A DNA stretch of 64,000 nt, from NCBI GenBank assembly GCA_050290865.1, contig JBNKIW010000001.1, positions 62,001-126,000 on the forward strand. Direction: 5' to 3'. The position numbers and the translations under genes were made by a program. The notes beneath the pieces are model-generated. The model was given only the letters and a program-made list of their open reading frames with translations, was not told the origin of the DNA and searched no databases. Each line of letters opens with the position of its first letter. The first letter of the stretch is position 1. The stretch is from JARRLC01 sp050290865 (GTDB lineage Bacteria; Pseudomonadota; Alphaproteobacteria; Rhizobiales; Rhodomicrobiaceae). Of this stretch, positions 43,566 to 53,218 are shown piece after piece.

Positions 43566-43829
43566 AAACGCACAAGCCGTTAACAATTCCGCACAAAGTG
43601 GAAAGACAGCTTGCATTTCCGGCGGCAATTCCGAGTGATGCAGTATGAACCTTTTGGCGGGGGAGTGAAACCGCTTCTTTCGATGTAGGCTGGAAGTGGA
43701 AACGACCCTTCCGCATCTCGCAGGCGTGTGAGGCGCTTTGACGCGCATGATCGCGCACGCGCGCGCCCGAACCGGCGGATGTGTTGCCATCCAGCCGGAC
43801 CCTGCCGCGATCCGTCACAAAGGAAGTGT

Positions 43830-43848
43830 CCCTGGTTTCGAACCAGGG
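43830..43848 (-). terminator. Hairpin just downstream of the RND permease gene
   Basis: CCCTGGTT and AACCAGGG form an 8-bp perfect stem with a 3-base loop, about 8 bases past the stop codon of the permease. There is no clean T-tract after it on the minus strand, so it may be a weak or Rho-assisted terminator. It also looks like a tRNA T-arm, but no tRNA body surrounds it. Confidence 0.4.
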
Positions 43849-43855
43849 CCGAAAG

Positions 43856-46800
43856 TTACTCCGCGAGCGCAGCCGCCTCGGCGTCTTCGCCCATTTTCCG
43901 CCGCCGCGTCAGCCGGTCGAGATAGAGATACACCACCGGCGTCGTGTAGAGCGTGAGCAACTGGCTCAACGCCAGCCCGCCGACCATCGCGAAGCCGAGC
44001 GGCTGGCGCAGCTCCGAGCCGGTGCCCGTCCCCAGCATCAGCGGCAGGCCCGCGAGCATCGCCGCCATGGTCGTCATCAGGATGGGGCGGAAGCGCAGCA
44101 GGCAAGCTTCGCGGATCGCCTCCACCGGCGTGCTCCCCTCGCGCTCGGCGGTGATGGCGAAGTCCACCAGCAGAATGCCGTTCTTCTTCACGATGCCAAT
44201 GAGCAGGAGAATGCCGATGATGGCGATCACCGACAGATCGAGCCCGGCCGCCATCAGGATCAGCAGCGCCCCCACACCCGCCGAGGGCAGCGTGGACAGA
44301 ATGGTCAGCGGATGGATGAAGCTCTCGTAAAGGATGCCGAGAATGATGTAGATCACGACCAGCGCGGCGAGGATCAGGATCGGCTGGCTCTTCAGCGACG
44401 CCTGGAAGGCCTGCGCATTGCCCTGGAATGAAGCGGCAAGACCGCTCGGCGTTCTCATCTCGGCCATCGCCTCCTGGATGGCTTCGACCGCCTGGCCCAG
44501 CGCAACGCCCTCACGCAGGTTGAAAGAGATGGTGGCTGCGGCCAGCTGCGCCTGGTGCGACACGGTCAGCGGCGCGGTCTTGGTGGTGCTCAGGGTCACG
44601 AGCGTGCGCAGCGGCACGACGGCCCCGGTCTTTGGCGCGCGGATGTAGAGGTTGTCGATCACGCGCGCATCGCCCTGCAGCTCCGGCGTCACCTCCAGCA
44701 CGATGTTGTAGCTATCGACCTGCGTGAAGAATTCGGCCACCTGCCGCTGGCCCAGCGCGTCATTGAGCGTGGCGTTGATCACCCTCGGATCGATGCCGAA
44801 CTGGGCGGCGCGGTCGCGGTTGATGGTGATGGCCAGTTTGGGCGCATTCGCCTCGAAATCGCTGGACACGTCGGTGAGCTGCGGCAGTGTCCTGAGCTTG
44901 GCGAGGACGCGCGGCGCCCATGTGGTCAGCTCGTCGAGATCGGTGTCCTGCAGCGTGTATTGAAAGAGCGCGCGCCCCGGCCGGCCGCCCATGCGAATGT
45001 CCTGCACCGGCTGAAAGAACGCGGCGACGCCTTCGAGCCTGGCCAGCTGCGGGCGCAGCCGGTTGATGATCGCCATCGCCGAGGCGTCACGTTCCTCGCG
45101 TGGCTTCAAGGAGACGAACAGGCGCCCGGTGTTGCTGGTGTTCCCCGCGCCGCCGCTGCCGACGAAGGACCCGAAACCCGCCACGCCTGGATCGCGGGCG
45201 ACGACGTCCATCACGCGCTTCTGGTGCTCGATCATCGCCGCGGGCGAGGTGTCCTGTCCGGCTTCGGTCATGCCCGCGATGAGCCCGGTATCCTGGAGCG
45301 GGAAAAAGCCTTTCGGGATCTTGATGAACAGCGCGACGGTGAGCGCGATCGTGACGAGAAAGACCATCAGCACCGCGAACTGATGCCGGAGTGCGACGTC
45401 GAGCGTCACACGGTATCCGTTGAATAGCGCCGAAAAGCCGCGTTCGACGGCGCGGCCGAGCGGTCCCTCCTTCCCGTGCGGTTTGAGGAAGCGCGCGCTC
45501 AGCATCGGCACCAGCGTCAGCGACACCACGACCGAGACGGCAATCGCCGCCGTCACCGTCAGCGCGAATTCGCGGAACAGGCGGCCGATGACCCCGCCCA
45601 TCAGGAGAATGGGCAGGAAAACCGCCACCAGCGACAGGCTGATGGACAGCACGGTGAAACCGACTTCGCGCGCGCCGCGCAGCGCGGCCTGGAACGGTTT
45701 CTCGCCGTTCTCCACATGGCGGTGGATGTTCTCGATGACCACGATGGCGTCATCGACGACGAAACCGACCGCGATCGTCAGCGCCATCAGCGAGAGGTTA
45801 TCGAGGCTGAAATCAAGCACATACATCAGCGCAAACGCGCCGAGCAGCGACAGGGGCACCACGATGGCCGAAATCGCCGTCACCCGCAGATTGCGCAGGA
45901 AGACGAGCACGACGAGCATCACAAGGCCCATCACCAGGACAAGCGTGAACTCCACATGGTGCACCGATGCGCGTATCGTCAGCGTGCGGTCTCCGACGAC
46001 CTCGATTTCCGTGGCCGCCGGCACCAGCGACCGGAATTTCGGCATGAGCGCCTTCACGCGCTCCACGGTCTCGATGACATTCGCGCCCGGCTGCTTGAAA
46101 ATCACGAGCAGCACCGCGCGCTTTTTCGTCGCCCAGGCCGCCCGGAAGGCGTTCTCGGGTCCCGGCACCGCCTTGCCGACATCGCGCACGCGGATGGGCG
46201 CACCCGAGCGATAGGCGAGGATGACGTCGTTGTAGTCCCCGGCGGTGGTGAGCTGATCGTTGGTCGAGATGGTGAAGGACTGCCGCGGTCCGTTGATCGA
46301 GCCTTTCGGCGTGTTGGCCGTGGCGTTGGCGAGCACCGGGCGCACATCCTCCAGGGTCAGACCGCGTGCCGCGAGCTTGACGGGGTCGATCTGAACCCGG
46401 ACCGCAGGCTTCATATGTCCGCCGATGAACACCTGCGAAATGCCGCGGAGCTGTGAGATCTGCTGCGCCAGAATGTTGTCGGCGAAGTCGCTCACCTCCG
46501 TTACGGGCTGCGTTTGCGAATGCACGCCGAGAATGAGGATGGGGGAATCCGCCGGGTTGACCTTGCGGTACCGGGGCGGTGACGACAGTCCCTCAGGCAG
46601 TTGCCGGGCCGCGGCGGTAATGGCGGACTGCACGTCCTGCGCGGCGGCGTCGATGTCGCGGTTCAGCTCGAATTGCAGCACGATCCGCGTCCCGCCTTCG
46701 GTGCTCGACGACGTCATCTGCGCCACGCCAGCGATCTGGCCGAACTGGCGTTCAAGCGGCGCGGCGACCGAGGAGGCCATCACTTCCGGGCTGGCGCCGG

Positions 46801-46954
46801 GAAGCTGCGCGGAGACCTGAATGGTGGGAAAATCCACCTGGGGCAGCGGGGCCACCGGCAGCAGCGCGAACGCGGCCGCACCGAGAAACGCAATCGCGAT
46901 CATCAGAAGCGAGGTCGCGACCGGACGGCGGACGAAAGGCTCGGAAACGTTCAT
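43856..46954 (-). CDS. RND multidrug-efflux permease (HAE1 family, AcrB/MdtBC-like)
   Basis: A 1032-residue inner-membrane proton/drug antiporter. It begins MNVSEPFVRRPVATSLLMIAI, a typical first transmembrane helix. The proton-relay Asp pair is in VGFVVDDAIVVIENIHRH (transmembrane helix 4). The two large periplasmic loops and the second set of membrane helices (ILAALVVIYIILGILYESF and after) are complete. It overlaps the adaptor gene by 4 bases. No TolC-like outer-membrane channel is nearby. The substrate is unknown. Confidence 0.95.
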   Translation of the reverse strand: MNVSEPFVRRPVATSLLMIAIAFLGAAAFALLPVAPLPQVDFPTIQVSAQLPGASPEVMASSVAAPLERQFGQIAGVAQMTSSSTEGGTRIVLQFELNRDIDAAAQDVQSAITAAARQLPEGLSSPPRYRKVNPADSPILILGVHSQTQPVTEVSDFADNILAQQISQLRGISQVFIGGHMKPAVRVQIDPVKLAARGLTLEDVRPVLANATANTPKGSINGPRQSFTISTNDQLTTAGDYNDVILAYRSGAPIRVRDVGKAVPGPENAFRAAWATKKRAVLLVIFKQPGANVIETVERVKALMPKFRSLVPAATEIEVVGDRTLTIRASVHHVEFTLVLVMGLVMLVVLVFLRNLRVTAISAIVVPLSLLGAFALMYVLDFSLDNLSLMALTIAVGFVVDDAIVVIENIHRHVENGEKPFQAALRGAREVGFTVLSISLSLVAVFLPILLMGGVIGRLFREFALTVTAAIAVSVVVSLTLVPMLSARFLKPHGKEGPLGRAVERGFSALFNGYRVTLDVALRHQFAVLMVFLVTIALTVALFIKIPKGFFPLQDTGLIAGMTEAGQDTSPAAMIEHQKRVMDVVARDPGVAGFGSFVGSGGAGNTSNTGRLFVSLKPREERDASAMAIINRLRPQLARLEGVAAFFQPVQDIRMGGRPGRALFQYTLQDTDLDELTTWAPRVLAKLRTLPQLTDVSSDFEANAPKLAITINRDRAAQFGIDPRVINATLNDALGQRQVAEFFTQVDSYNIVLEVTPELQGDARVIDNLYIRAPKTGAVVPLRTLVTLSTTKTAPLTVSHQAQLAAATISFNLREGVALGQAVEAIQEAMAEMRTPSGLAASFQGNAQAFQASLKSQPILILAALVVIYIILGILYESFIHPLTILSTLPSAGVGALLILMAAGLDLSVIAIIGILLLIGIVKKNGILLVDFAITAEREGSTPVEAIREACLLRFRPILMTTMAAMLAGLPLMLGTGTGSELRQPLGFAMVGGLALSQLLTLYTTPVVYLYLDRLTRRRKMGEDAEAAALAE

Positions 46955-48138
46955 TGCTTTACGCCGTCCTTGGTTTCACGCGCGGAAACTTTCGGGTCTT
47001 CGGCCCGAATTACGGCGCCCGGCCGCAGGCGATACTGCCCGGAAACGACCACGCGGTCGCCGGGCTTCACGCCGCTTTCGATAATCGTGAGGTCGCCCTG
47101 CTCCGAACCCGCCTCGACCGGCGCCATCCGCGCAATGCGGTCCTCGCCGACCCGCCAGACATAAAGGCCGTTCGGACCACGCTGGATCGCGGCATTCGGC
47201 AGTGCGACCACATCCTGGCGGATGGCGATCGCCACCGTCACCGGCACGAACTGCCCCGGCCACAATGCGCTGTCCTCATTGGCGAATTCGGCTTTCAGAC
47301 GCATCGTGCCGGTGCTGGTGTCGATCTGGCTGTCGATGACGCGCAGCGCGCCGGTTGCGACCGGCTGCTTCGTCTCCTGATCATACGCCGTGACGCGGAC
47401 GGTGCCCGCCTGCATGGCTTTGCGCAGGGCGCCGAGCCGGGCTTCCGGGAGTGAGAACAAGACGAAGATCGGCCGCTGCTGCGTCAGGGTGGCGACCGGC
47501 GCGGACTCGCTGGCACGAACGAAATTCCCGGCGTCGATGCCGCGCAGGCCGATCCGGCCGCTGAACGGCGCCATGATCCTGGTGTAAGCGAGCTGCGTCT
47601 CCGCGCTGTCGATGGCCGCCTTGTCCGACGCGACCAGCGCCTTGCCCTTCTCCACCGCCGCGCGCCGCTGGTCTATCGACTGCCTGCTGGCATAGGCGCG
47701 TTCGTTCAACTGCTCGGCGCGTTCCAGGTCCTTCTCATCGCTCCCCAGTTGCGCCTGATCCTGCGCGAGCTTCGCCTTGGCCTGATCCAGCGCCGCCTTA
47801 TAGAGCCGCGGGTCGATCTGGGCGAGCACGTCGCCCTGCTTCACCATCTGGCCTTCGGTGAAATTGATGCTCTCCAACGTGCCATCGACGCGGGCGCGGA
47901 GTTGCACCGTCCTGGCGGCCTGAACGGTTCCGAGCGCGGAAAGCGTGATGGGCACATCCTGCTTTTTCGCGATCGTGGAGGTGACCGCAACGGGCGGCCG
48001 GGTACGGGCTTTCTTTGGCGCCGTGCTGCTCGTGAAGCGAACGGCGAAAGCCTTGAGCGCTGGCGGAGGCGAAAGCGTCAGCCAGTAGAGCGCCGCAGCG
48101 GCGCCGAGAAGCACGAGAAGAAGGGAATACTTGCGCAC
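46951..48138 (-). CDS. RND periplasmic adaptor (MdtA/HlyD-like membrane-fusion protein)
   Basis: An adaptor that links the permease to an outer-membrane channel. A membrane anchor lies near residues 3-20 (YSLLLVLLGAAAALYWLTL). The lipoyl halves are VQLRARVDGTLESINFTEGQMVKQGDVLAQIDP and APFSGRIGLRGIDAGNFV around an alpha-helical hairpin, followed by a beta-barrel domain (GTMRLKAEFANEDSALWPGQFV). The start is uncertain: GTG 48138 (VRKYSLLL) places the anchor at the N-terminus, but the frame is open to ATG 48219. It ends in the 4-base overlap with the permease start. Confidence 0.9.
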   Translation of the reverse strand: MRKYSLLLVLLGAAAALYWLTLSPPPALKAFAVRFTSSTAPKKARTRPPVAVTSTIAKKQDVPITLSALGTVQAARTVQLRARVDGTLESINFTEGQMVKQGDVLAQIDPRLYKAALDQAKAKLAQDQAQLGSDEKDLERAEQLNERAYASRQSIDQRRAAVEKGKALVASDKAAIDSAETQLAYTRIMAPFSGRIGLRGIDAGNFVRASESAPVATLTQQRPIFVLFSLPEARLGALRKAMQAGTVRVTAYDQETKQPVATGALRVIDSQIDTSTGTMRLKAEFANEDSALWPGQFVPVTVAIAIRQDVVALPNAAIQRGPNGLYVWRVGEDRIARMAPVEAGSEQGDLTIIESGVKPGDRVVVSGQYRLRPGAVIRAEDPKVSARETKDGVKQ

Positions 48139-48306
48139 TGGCCTGACCTGATCGCGTTGATGGGAGCGGAAAGCGGCATGCACCGCCGACAGCGAAGCTA
48201 GGAGATATCTGTCGCACAAGTTTGTCAGGAAACGTCTTGCTGAGACAAGGGGGCATAAAGGGTTGGGCTGTCGGGATTTTTGCGCCGACGAGCGGGCATC
48301 CAGCCT

Positions 48307-49800
48307 TCAACTCGCCTCGGCCAGCAGCGAAAGCTGCTTCGCAGGCGCGGCGTCTTCCAGATCGCGCAGGCGCGTCGGATAATCGCCCGTGAAACAATGG
48401 TCGGTGAATTGCGGCTGCTGCGGGTCGCGGCTCTCGTAGCCCATGACCTTGTAGATGCCGTCCACCGACAGAAAGGCGAGACTGTCGCAGCCGAGATACG
48501 CCCGCATCTCTTCCAGCGTGTAGTTGGCGGCGAGCAGCTTGTCGCGCTCGGGCGTGTCGATGCCGTAGAAATCCGGCCATGCGATCGGCGGGCAGGCGAT
48601 GCGCATATGCACCTCGCGCGCCCCGCGCTCATACATCATGCGGACGATCTTGGTCGAGGTCGTGCCGCGCACCACGCTGTCGTCGATGAGCACGATGCGC
48701 TTGCCACAGACGACACAGGACGTCGGATTGTGCTTGAGCTTGACGCCGAGCGCGCGGATACGCTGCTCCGGTTCGATGAATGTGCGGCCGACATAATGGT
48801 TGCGGATGATGCCCAGCTCGTAAGGAATACCCGATTCCTGCGCGTAGCCGATGGCCGCGGGCACCCCGGAATCGGGGACGGCCATGACGATATCGGCATC
48901 CACCGGCGCTTCGCGTGCGAGCTGACGGCCGAATTTCTTGCGGACATCGTAAACGCAGCGCCCCCCGAGGATCGAATCGGGACGCGAGAAATAGATGTAT
49001 TCGAAGATGCAGGGCCGCGCGGGCCGCTTGGGAAACGGCCAGTGGCTTTCGATGCCGTTCTTGTCGATGACGACGATCTCGCCGTTCTCCACCTCGCGGA
49101 CGAATTCGGCGCCGATAATATCGAGCGCGCAGGTCTCCGACGCCAGCACGTAGGAATCGCCCAGCTTGCCCAGCACGAGCGGGCGAATGCCGTCTGGATC
49201 GCGTGTGCCGATCAGCTTCTTGCCGCTCATGCACACCAGCGTGTAGGCGCCTTCGATCTGCCGCAGCATCTCGATGACACGCTCGATGATGCGCGGTTTC
49301 TTCGAGCGCGCCAGCAGGTGCAGCATCACTTCCGTGTCGGAGGTGGACTGATAGATGGCGCCGGCGCGGATCAGCCGTTCGCGCAGCGTGCGGGCGTTGG
49401 TCAGATTGCCGTTGTGGGCAAGCGCGAAACCGCCGGACGCGAGTTCGGCGAAAAGCGGCTGCACATTGCGCAGGAGCGTCCCACCTGCCGTGGAATAGCG
49501 CACATGGCCGACCGCGTAGCGGCCCCGCAGCCGGTCGATGACAGGCTGGCGGGTGAAGTTCTCGCTCACGAGCCCGAGGCGCCGCTCGGAATGATACTGC
49601 TCGCCGTCGAATGTGACGATACCCGCCGCCTCCTGGCCGCGATGCTGTAGGGCGTGCAGCCCGAGCACCGTCAGCGTCGAAGCGTCGGCATGATTGAAGA
49701 CACCGAAGACACCGCACTCTTCCCTGAGCTTGTCCTCGTCGAGCCACTGGCGAGGGCGAAAACCGCCGCTGTTTTCAACGTGGTCGGTGTCGGCGTCCAT
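48307..49800 (-). CDS. purF: Amidophosphoribosyltransferase
   Basis: Makes 5-phosphoribosylamine from PRPP and glutamine, the first step of purine synthesis. An N-terminal propeptide of about 28 residues precedes the nucleophile Cys in REECGVFGVFNHADAST; the glutaminase signatures are GHVRYSTAGGTLLRNVQP and HNGNLTNARTLRE. The PRPP-binding loop is VLIDDSVVRGTTST (near residue 370), and Fe-S-type Cys are in TSCVVCGKR. It has 497 residues. cvpA lies immediately upstream; a palindrome (49817-49830) is in the gap between them. Confidence 0.97.
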   Translation of the reverse strand: MDADTDHVENSGGFRPRQWLDEDKLREECGVFGVFNHADASTLTVLGLHALQHRGQEAAGIVTFDGEQYHSERRLGLVSENFTRQPVIDRLRGRYAVGHVRYSTAGGTLLRNVQPLFAELASGGFALAHNGNLTNARTLRERLIRAGAIYQSTSDTEVMLHLLARSKKPRIIERVIEMLRQIEGAYTLVCMSGKKLIGTRDPDGIRPLVLGKLGDSYVLASETCALDIIGAEFVREVENGEIVVIDKNGIESHWPFPKRPARPCIFEYIYFSRPDSILGGRCVYDVRKKFGRQLAREAPVDADIVMAVPDSGVPAAIGYAQESGIPYELGIIRNHYVGRTFIEPEQRIRALGVKLKHNPTSCVVCGKRIVLIDDSVVRGTTSTKIVRMMYERGAREVHMRIACPPIAWPDFYGIDTPERDKLLAANYTLEEMRAYLGCDSLAFLSVDGIYKVMGYESRDPQQPQFTDHCFTGDYPTRLRDLEDAAPAKQLSLLAEAS

Positions 49801-49816
49801 GTCACATATCCGTCTT

Positions 49817-49830
49817 GTTACCCGGGTAAC
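49817..49830. promoter_or_regulatory. Perfect palindrome upstream of purF, possible operator
   Basis: GTTACCCGGGTAAC is a 14-base perfect palindrome 17 bases before the purF ATG. The core GTTACCCGG recurs in direct orientation at 49839-49847, overlapping the end of cvpA. No known regulator site is recognised, so an operator role is only a suggestion. Confidence 0.35.
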
Positions 49831-49834
49831 ATGG

Positions 49835-50443
49835 TCAGGTTACCCGGCCTGTTTGTATACCTGATATACCTGTCTGGATACAAAATCTTGTCGTGCCCAG
49901 GCCGGCCAGTTTGTCACGCACCGGCAGAGCGCCCTGGCGCGTCTTCTTCTGGAACATCGACGCCGGGTTGTCCGGCAGCACGGAGAGAATGGCCTTGCCG
50001 GTCCCCTCGATGACGGGGAGCGAGCGAGCCTCGGTCACCCATGAGGGAAGCGTCTCCTTCGGCACTATGGCGATATAGAGCTCATAGGCGATGACCACCA
50101 GGATCAGCCCCCGAACCAGCCCGAACACGAAGCCCAACGTCCTGTCGATGGCGCCAACCCGGCTGTCGAGCACGCGATCGGAAAGGCGGACGGTGATAAG
50201 GCTGACGACGATGAGCACGATCACGAACACCGAGACGATAAGCACGCCGTCGGCGAGCGTCTGCGGCTCGATATATTGCCGGACGCGATCACGATAGATC
50301 GGATACACAAATAAAGCGGCCAAAGCCGCCAGCGCCCAGGACATGATCGACAGCATCTCCCGCGTCAAGCCTCGCAACATGGCGAGAAAAGCGGAAATCA
50401 GCATAATCGTGATAAGGATCACATCGAGCCACTGTATGGGCAT
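49835..50443 (-). CDS. cvpA: CvpA-family membrane protein
   Basis: A 202-residue protein with about four transmembrane helices (IQWLDVILITIMLISAFLAML, ILIVSVFVIVLIVVSLI, IDRTLGFVFGLVRGLILVVIAYELY). The GLTREMLSIMSW and RTLGFVFGLVRG motifs identify the CvpA family (named for colicin V production), found next to purF in many proteobacteria. ATG 50443 (MPIQWLD) has GAGGA upstream. The C-terminal tail has a short repeat IQTG; the gene ends next to the purF upstream palindrome. Confidence 0.93.
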   Translation of the reverse strand: MPIQWLDVILITIMLISAFLAMLRGLTREMLSIMSWALAALAALFVYPIYRDRVRQYIEPQTLADGVLIVSVFVIVLIVVSLITVRLSDRVLDSRVGAIDRTLGFVFGLVRGLILVVIAYELYIAIVPKETLPSWVTEARSLPVIEGTGKAILSVLPDNPASMFQKKTRQGALPVRDKLAGLGTTRFCIQTGISGIQTGRVT

Positions 50444-50559
50444 GGAACCATCCTCTTCACATGGGCAGAACATTTGGCACGATCAAGATGTCCTCATCCT
50501 GTACGCCGTGCATCTATGCTTGCCTGTTACATTCCCCGCGTAAGACTGCCCCCTAAAAC

Positions 50560-51969
50560 CTACCCGGCTGCAACCGCCTTGCGCTCCCGCGGCACACCTC
50601 CCGCGCCGGAAAAACGTTCGGCAAGCTCGGAAAGATGCTTCAGCGGCGTGATGCGCATCGCGGAAGGCACCTCCCCACTCGCAGCCGCGGCCGGTACCGC
50701 GCCGGCGGAAAATCCAAGCTTCTCGGCTTCCCGCAAACGCAATCCCGCATGACTGACAGGCCGGATGGCGCCCGACAGGCTGGCCTCACCGAAATAGACG
50801 CTATTGCCGTCCATGGCAACGCCGGAATGGGCGGACAGTAGCGCGGCGGCCACAGCGACATCGGCGGCGGGCTCGGTGATGCGCAGGCCACCGGCGACAT
50901 TAAGGTAAATCTCATGCGCCGAGAGCTTGCAGCCGCAGCGGGCGTCGAGCACGGCCAGGATCATCGACAGCCGGTTGGCGTCCCAGCCGACGACAGCGCG
51001 GCGCGGCGCGGCGAAGGGCGAGGGGGCCACGAGAGCCTGAATTTCCATGAGCAGGGGGCGGGTGCCCTCGATGCCGGCAAAAACGGCGGTGCCGGGGCTG
51101 GTGTCGTCGCGTTCGCCGAGAAAGAGCGCGGACGGGTTCGTGACCTCCCTCAACCCGGTGCTGCCCATTTCGAAAACGCCGACCTCGCCCGCCGGACCGA
51201 AGCGGTTCTTCACCGAGCGCAGGAGGCGGAAGATGTGGCTGTTGTCGCCCTCGAAATAGAGGACGGTATCGACCATGTGCTCGACGACCTTCGGTCCGGC
51301 GATCTGACCGTCCTTGGTCACGTGGCCGACGAGGATGATCGAGGCGCCGCGGCGCTTGGCGTAGGAGATGAGCGCCTGCGCCGAGGCGCGGACCTGGCTG
51401 ACCGTGCCGGGCGCAGCGTCGAGCATGTCGGTCCACAGCGTCTGGATGGAGTCGATGATCACGAGGTCGGGCGGGGCGCCGGCCTCAAGCGTGGCAAGAA
51501 TGGCGGCGGTGTTGGTCTCGGCGGCGAGGGCGACGGGCGCGTCCGATACGTCGAGGCGCCGGGCGCGCAGGCGGATCTGCTGCGCCGCCTCCTCGCCGGA
51601 GAAATAGACGGCCTGTCTGCCTGCGCTCGCAAGCCGCGCCGCGAGTTGGAGAAGGAGCGTCGATTTGCCGATGCCCGGGTCGCCCGCGAGAAGAATGGCC
51701 GAGCCGCCGGCCAGCCCGCCGCCGGTCACGCGGTCGAACTCGCCCATGCCGGTCTCAAGACGGGGCGTCGGCGCGATGTCGTCGTTCAGGCTCTCCAGCG
51801 CCACGCCCGCGGAACGGGTGCGGCGTTTCGCCTTCGCATCGAGCGGCGAGGCGGCCGCGGCTTCCTCGGCGAGGCTGTTCCACTCCCCACAGGCCGGACA
51901 GCGCCCCGACCAGCGCGGACTGGCAGCGCCGCAGGATTGACAGACAAACTCGCGTCCCGCCTTCGCCAT
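50560..51969 (-). CDS. radA: DNA repair protein RadA (Sms)
   Basis: A RecA-like branch-migration ATPase. An N-terminal zinc finger (CQSCGAASPRWSGRCPACGEW) is followed by the Walker A GDPGIGKSTLL near residue 90, the RadA-specific KNRFGPAGEVGVFEM, and a C-terminal Lon-like domain. It has 470 residues. I take ATG 51969 (MAKAGREF), although an ATG three codons upstream is possible. It is in the dnaB-alr-radA-cvpA-purF run, 9 bases short of overlapping with alr. Confidence 0.96.
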   Translation of the reverse strand: MAKAGREFVCQSCGAASPRWSGRCPACGEWNSLAEEAAAASPLDAKAKRRTRSAGVALESLNDDIAPTPRLETGMGEFDRVTGGGLAGGSAILLAGDPGIGKSTLLLQLAARLASAGRQAVYFSGEEAAQQIRLRARRLDVSDAPVALAAETNTAAILATLEAGAPPDLVIIDSIQTLWTDMLDAAPGTVSQVRASAQALISYAKRRGASIILVGHVTKDGQIAGPKVVEHMVDTVLYFEGDNSHIFRLLRSVKNRFGPAGEVGVFEMGSTGLREVTNPSALFLGERDDTSPGTAVFAGIEGTRPLLMEIQALVAPSPFAAPRRAVVGWDANRLSMILAVLDARCGCKLSAHEIYLNVAGGLRITEPAADVAVAAALLSAHSGVAMDGNSVYFGEASLSGAIRPVSHAGLRLREAEKLGFSAGAVPAAAASGEVPSAMRITPLKHLSELAERFSGAGGVPRERKAVAAG

Positions 51970-51986
51970 GGCCCGCACCCCCGTCT

Positions 51987-53141
51987 TTATTGACGCACCA
52001 CCTCTGCCTGCGCCTCGCCGCGGTCTTTTCCGCCGAAATAGACGCGGTGATAACGCTGCCCCAGGCTCGTTAACACCTCGTAGCTGATCGTGCCCGTGTG
52101 CGCAGCAGCGTCATCTGCCGTGTAGCGCTGTCCGAGAAGCTCGATGAAATCGCCGGGCCGCAGGGCTCCCGCCGGCATGTCGGTGATATCGAAGACGGAC
52201 AGATCCATCGACACGCGGCCCAGGATGGGCAGACGGTGCTCGCCGGACCAGGCCGCAGCGCCATCGCGGCCGTCAGCGGAGCCGAGCGCACGGAAATAGC
52301 CGTCGGCATAGCCCGCAGCCGCCGTGGCATAGCGTGTCGGGCGCGTCAGGCGGCGCCCCGCGCCATAGCCAACCGTTTCCCCCGCTCCCGCCTCTCCGAT
52401 ATTCGCGACGCGGGCGAATACATGCGCGACCGGCTCCATCGGGTTGGACCGGCTGGCGAACGGATTGCCGCCGTAAAGCGCGATGCCGGGCCGCGCCAGA
52501 TCGAAATGGTAGTCCGCACCGAGGAAGATGCCCGCCGAATTGACGAAACTGCGCCCATCGGCAGGGAACCCCGCCGACAAGGTGATGAAAGCCTTGAGCT
52601 GCCTGCGATTGGCGGGATGGCCGGGCTCGTCGGCGCAGGCGAGATGGCTCATCACGAGACTGATCGGAAAGGCGCGCTGCCCGCTCGTCCCGCCGTCCAG
52701 CGGCGGCGGCTCGCGCAGGAGCGCGCAGTCGGTGGCCTTGATACCGAGACGGTTCATGCCCGTGTCGATGTGGATCGCTGCGGGCAACGGCGTGTCACGG
52801 CGGGCGCAGAAGGCGTTCCACGCCTCCACCTCGGCCATGCTGCCGAGAACCGGCCGTGTGCCGATGCTGGCGAAGCTCTCCGCCGTCCCCGGCAGGAGAC
52901 CGTTCAGCGCATAGATCGTGGCGTCCGGCGCCAGCGCACGAACCGCCTGCGCTTCGGCGAGCGTGGCGACGAAAAAGGTGCGGCAGCCCTCAACCGTGAG
53001 AGCGGGCACCACGCCGTCCACGCCCAGTCCGTAGGCATTGGCCTTGACGACAGCCGCACATTCGGCGGGCGCCACCATGGCGCGCAGCTTGTTGTAGTTG
53101 CGGACCACTGCCCCGAGATCGACGGCGAGAACACCGCTCAC
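51987..53141 (-). CDS. alr: Alanine racemase
   Basis: A PLP enzyme that makes D-alanine for peptidoglycan. The PLP lysine is in AAVVKANAYGLGVD near residue 34 and the catalytic Tyr in GETVGYGAGRR; the substrate region HIDTGMNRLG is present. It starts at GTG 53141; no in-frame ATG or GTG lies upstream within reach. It has 384 residues. It is the middle gene of the conserved dnaB-alr-radA order. Confidence 0.95.
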   Translation of the reverse strand: MSGVLAVDLGAVVRNYNKLRAMVAPAECAAVVKANAYGLGVDGVVPALTVEGCRTFFVATLAEAQAVRALAPDATIYALNGLLPGTAESFASIGTRPVLGSMAEVEAWNAFCARRDTPLPAAIHIDTGMNRLGIKATDCALLREPPPLDGGTSGQRAFPISLVMSHLACADEPGHPANRRQLKAFITLSAGFPADGRSFVNSAGIFLGADYHFDLARPGIALYGGNPFASRSNPMEPVAHVFARVANIGEAGAGETVGYGAGRRLTRPTRYATAAAGYADGYFRALGSADGRDGAAAWSGEHRLPILGRVSMDLSVFDITDMPAGALRPGDFIELLGQRYTADDAAAHTGTISYEVLTSLGQRYHRVYFGGKDRGEAQAEVVRQ

Positions 53142-53218
53142 CCCGGGGGGAACGGCCCGCGCTGCGGCTGATATGCTGAAGTCTATGGTGCGCGGTTTCG
53201 TAGCCGGTATTCCTTATG

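Larger units (their letters stand above)
43517..43855. other. 339-base intergenic region between hupD and the efflux permease gene
   Basis: Contains no credible gene. From the hupD side it holds the sigma-54 promoter (43550-43565), a 7-base direct repeat CGCACAA at 43569-43575 and 43590-43596 (21 bases apart), and a Gly/Arg-coding-like GC-rich stretch without family-like sequence. A hairpin at 43830-43848 sits next to the permease stop. None of the frames resembles hupS, hupL, hupC or hupE. Confidence 0.7.

Noticed and set aside
43830..43848. Sequence resembling a tRNA T-arm
   Set aside because: The stem-loop is perfect, but no acceptor, D or anticodon arm fits in the flanks, and the 5' side lies in the efflux-permease gene.
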